From contig NZ_AKJY01000035.1 of NCBI RefSeq assembly GCF_000282115.1, forward strand, positions 1-64,000: a stretch of 64,000 nt of DNA, written 5' to 3'. The translations under genes were made by a program, and so were the position numbers. The DNA is from Chryseobacterium populi (lineage in GTDB: Bacteria > Bacteroidota > Bacteroidia > Flavobacteriales > Weeksellaceae). Shown here one piece after another: positions 62,425 to 64,000 of the stretch. The notes beneath the pieces were generated by a model, which ran no database searches, was not told the origin of the DNA, and saw only the letters and a program-made list of their open reading frames with translations. The stretch's first letter is position 1. Each line of letters starts with the position of its first letter.

Positions 62425-63594
62425 ATGAAAAATCGTCCGTTTTTATCAAGGATAAATAATTGGTTTGTATTTACATTACTTACTGTAATTGTGGCAGCTC
62501 TGATTGTTTCATCCAATATTCTCATTAAAAACTTAAGACAGAAAGAAGCCGAAAGAATAAAAGTCTTTGCTACAGCAATCAAAATTTTACAGGATAACCA
62601 GCAGAAAAGCTCTGAAACCCAGGATTTATTGTTTGCCATCCTTACAGAGAATGACCAGATTCCGTCGATTTTAACGGATGAAAATAAACAGCCTTTTATA
62701 TTTGACGGAAGCTCACGTAATATTTCACAGGAAATATTGAATAATCCTCTGGAGCTGAGAAAATTAATCACTAAAATGGAAAGCAATTATGAGCCGTTTG
62801 AAATTGAAGTGGCTAATGGAAAAAAACAGCTTGTTTTTTATGATAACTCAGCATTGCTCAATAACTTAAGATACTATCCTTATTTTTTAGGCTTACTTGT
62901 TTTTTCGTACTTTCTATTTTCATTCTGGTTTTTAAGAACGATCAAAAAAACGGATGAAGGTTATTTATGGGCCGGTCTGGCCAAGGAAACTGCCCATCAG
63001 ATCGGAACACCTTTGTCTTCAATGATCGGCTGGATGGAAATCATGAAGCTGGAAAATCCGGATTCTGAAGGCGTACATGAAATTGAAAAAGATATTGAAA
63101 GATTAAGAACCATTTCCGAAAGATTTTCAAAAATAGGCTCTGTTCCTGAACTGAACGATATGAATTTCAATGAAACCATTCAGGAGAATTACAATTATTT
63201 AAAGACCAGGATTTCAAGGAAAATAAATTTCAGCTTACATCTCCCTACCTATGATATTCTGGTTCCACACAACAGGATCCTGATGAGCTGGGTGATTGAA
63301 AACCTGGTTAAAAATGCTGTAGATGCCATGAAAGGAGAAGGGATATTGCAAATGTATGTTTTCGAAAGGAATAAAAATATCCTGATCGAAGTAAAAGATA
63401 CCGGAAGCGGAATGACCAAACAACAGTCAAGGAATGCGTTTAAGCCAGGTTATTCCACTAAAAAGCGGGGTTGGGGTCTGGGGCTTTCTCTTGCCAAAAG
63501 AGTGATACAGGAATACCATAACGGAGATATAAAAATTTCACAGACCGAAATAGGAAAGGGGACAACCTTCAGAATAATTATCAGAAAAGCTTAA
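62425..63594 (+). CDS. Membrane sensor histidine kinase (HisKA/HATPase)
   Basis: The 389-residue protein has two membrane helices (about 13-34 and 153-170) enclosing a periplasmic domain of about 120 residues. The dimerisation helix has KETAHQIGTPLSSMIGWMEI (phospho-His191), and the HATPase domain has ENLVKNAVDAM, DTGSGM and GWGLGLSLAKR. No response regulator gene follows within the window. It starts 6 bp after the PBP4 gene, which hints at cell-envelope sensing. The repeat palindrome at 63596 adjoins its stop codon. Confidence 0.9.
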   Translation: MKNRPFLSRINNWFVFTLLTVIVAALIVSSNILIKNLRQKEAERIKVFATAIKILQDNQQKSSETQDLLFAILTENDQIPSILTDENKQPFIFDGSSRNISQEILNNPLELRKLITKMESNYEPFEIEVANGKKQLVFYDNSALLNNLRYYPYFLGLLVFSYFLFSFWFLRTIKKTDEGYLWAGLAKETAHQIGTPLSSMIGWMEIMKLENPDSEGVHEIEKDIERLRTISERFSKIGSVPELNDMNFNETIQENYNYLKTRISRKINFSLHLPTYDILVPHNRILMSWVIENLVKNAVDAMKGEGILQMYVFERNKNILIEVKDTGSGMTKQQSRNAFKPGYSTKKRGWGLGLSLAKRVIQEYHNGDIKISQTEIGKGTTFRIIIRKA

Positions 63595-63595
63595 A

Positions 63596-63623
63596 GTCAT
63601 TGCGAGCGAAGCGAAGCAATGAC
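63596..63623. repeat. REP-like palindrome GTCATTGCGAGCGAAGC type
   Basis: The 28-bp element has arms GTCATTGC and GCAATGAC around GAGCGAAGCGAA. This motif family is known as a dispersed intergenic repeat in many bacterial genomes. It starts one base after the kinase stop codon. Confidence 0.8.
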
Positions 63624-63635
63624 GTGAAAAGCAAA

Positions 63636-63665
63636 AAAAGCGAGGGTACTTTCCTCGCTTTTCTT
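63636..63665. terminator. Bidirectional terminator
   Basis: Stem AAAAGCGAGG (63636-63645) with CCTCGCTTTT (63653-63662), with A- and T-runs on both sides, between the kinase gene and the converging protease gene. Confidence 0.9.
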
Positions 63666-63668
63666 ATT

Positions 63669-64000
63669 TTATTTCTTACCGGTTAGCCACTTGTCCTGCA
63701 GCTTTTGTTCTGCCGGAGTTGGATTGGCCTTGTATTGTAGTGTTTCTACAGAAAGCTTATCCAGGATGGCTTTTCCTTTAAGCTCTACTTTGTCCGTTTT
63801 GTTGCCATTTTTTCTTAAAACAACAACCGTAACATTTTGCCCGTCCTTAATTGTTTTGGTGTAGTTGATAAATTCCTGAACATTTTGAATATTGATGGTT
63901 TTTCCGTCTAATGAAAAGATTTCATCGGTGATTTTAAAGCCAATGCTTTTTGCAAAAGGTGATAAAGCTGAGCTCTCATCAAAAATAAATGTATTGTTCT
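63669..64000 (-). CDS. C-terminal part of a PDZ-domain protease (probably M61 type; runs off the window)
   Basis: The minus-strand frame enters the window at 64000 and stops at 63669, giving 110 residues. It shows a PDZ domain (SIGFKITDEIFSLDGKTINI, NVQEFINYTKTIKDGQNVTV) and a tail ANPTPAEQKLQDKWLTGKK. A C-terminal PDZ followed by such a tail fits the M61 glycyl-aminopeptidase family; other PDZ proteases are possible because the catalytic part is outside. Confidence 0.65.
   Translation of the reverse strand, partial: NNTFIFDESSALSPFAKSIGFKITDEIFSLDGKTINIQNVQEFINYTKTIKDGQNVTVVVLRKNGNKTDKVELKGKAILDKLSVETLQYKANPTPAEQKLQDKWLTGKK

Overview
The window looks like chromosome from a flavobacterium of the Weeksellaceae, most like Chryseobacterium. 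The DNA is AT-rich. Promoters carry the Bacteroidota -7 element TAnnTTTG rather than a sigma70 -10 box, and purine Shine-Dalgarno sequences are scarce. Gene content fits: a TonB receptor with a DUF4249 lipoprotein, a type IX secretion sorting domain, LytS/LytTR regulator pairs, a GLPGLI protein, a histone H1-like peptide and a Reg_prop/Y_Y_Y sensor kinase. The genus is inferred from protein character, not from a marker gene.

Layout. 1-7.4 kb: start of a surface protein, an RsgA-type GTPase, then a TonB receptor/DUF4249 operon divergent from its likely LytS/LytTR pair. 7.4-13.4 kb is decaying: an AraC-type regulator with an in-frame TGA, then the frameshifted and internally deleted remains of an ABC-permease operon. 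13.5-18.8 kb: histone-like peptide, M28 peptidase, an AraC and SDR pair, and a scar where a conjugative-element relaxase fragment abuts a truncated IS3-family element. 18.8-32.2 kb is mostly housekeeping (tex, yceI, GIY-YIG, typA, a GHL10 lipoprotein, ferritin, ychF), plus two small double-glycine leader peptides, a second AraC/SDR pair and a methionine aminotransferase. 32.3-38.9 kb is accessory and all on the minus strand: sensor kinase, LytTR regulator, glycine-zipper lipoprotein, permuted NlpC/P60-like hydrolase and a T9SS cargo protein. 39-50.5 kb: topoisomerase IV genes with a small membrane protein between them, rhomboid protease, a third AraC/SDR group, then yaaA-prmC-DUF4180 and a Sua5-type gene beside an initiator tRNA. 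50.6-52.5 kb: a Cys-rich peptide and a TlpA-like thioredoxin lie between two identical 32-bp terminators. 52.5-64 kb: AhpD-like protein, BlaI/BlaR1-like pair with GLPGLI, fructose-6-phosphate aldolase, peptidase E, PBP4, a sensor kinase, and the end of a PDZ protease.

Main points for follow-up. (1) Both LytTR systems have a direct repeat of exactly 21-bp period beside the expected target. (2) The AraC/SDR pair at 29-31 kb has the same 16-bp inverted-repeat site before each gene. (3) Four genes have a -7 element only 4-6 nt from the start codon, suggesting leaderless mRNAs. (4) The peptide/TlpA cassette and the lipoprotein/hydrolase/two-component cluster are the best candidates for undescribed systems. 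No CRISPR array, rRNA operon or intact mobile element is present. All assignments come from reading the sequence; no database search was run.
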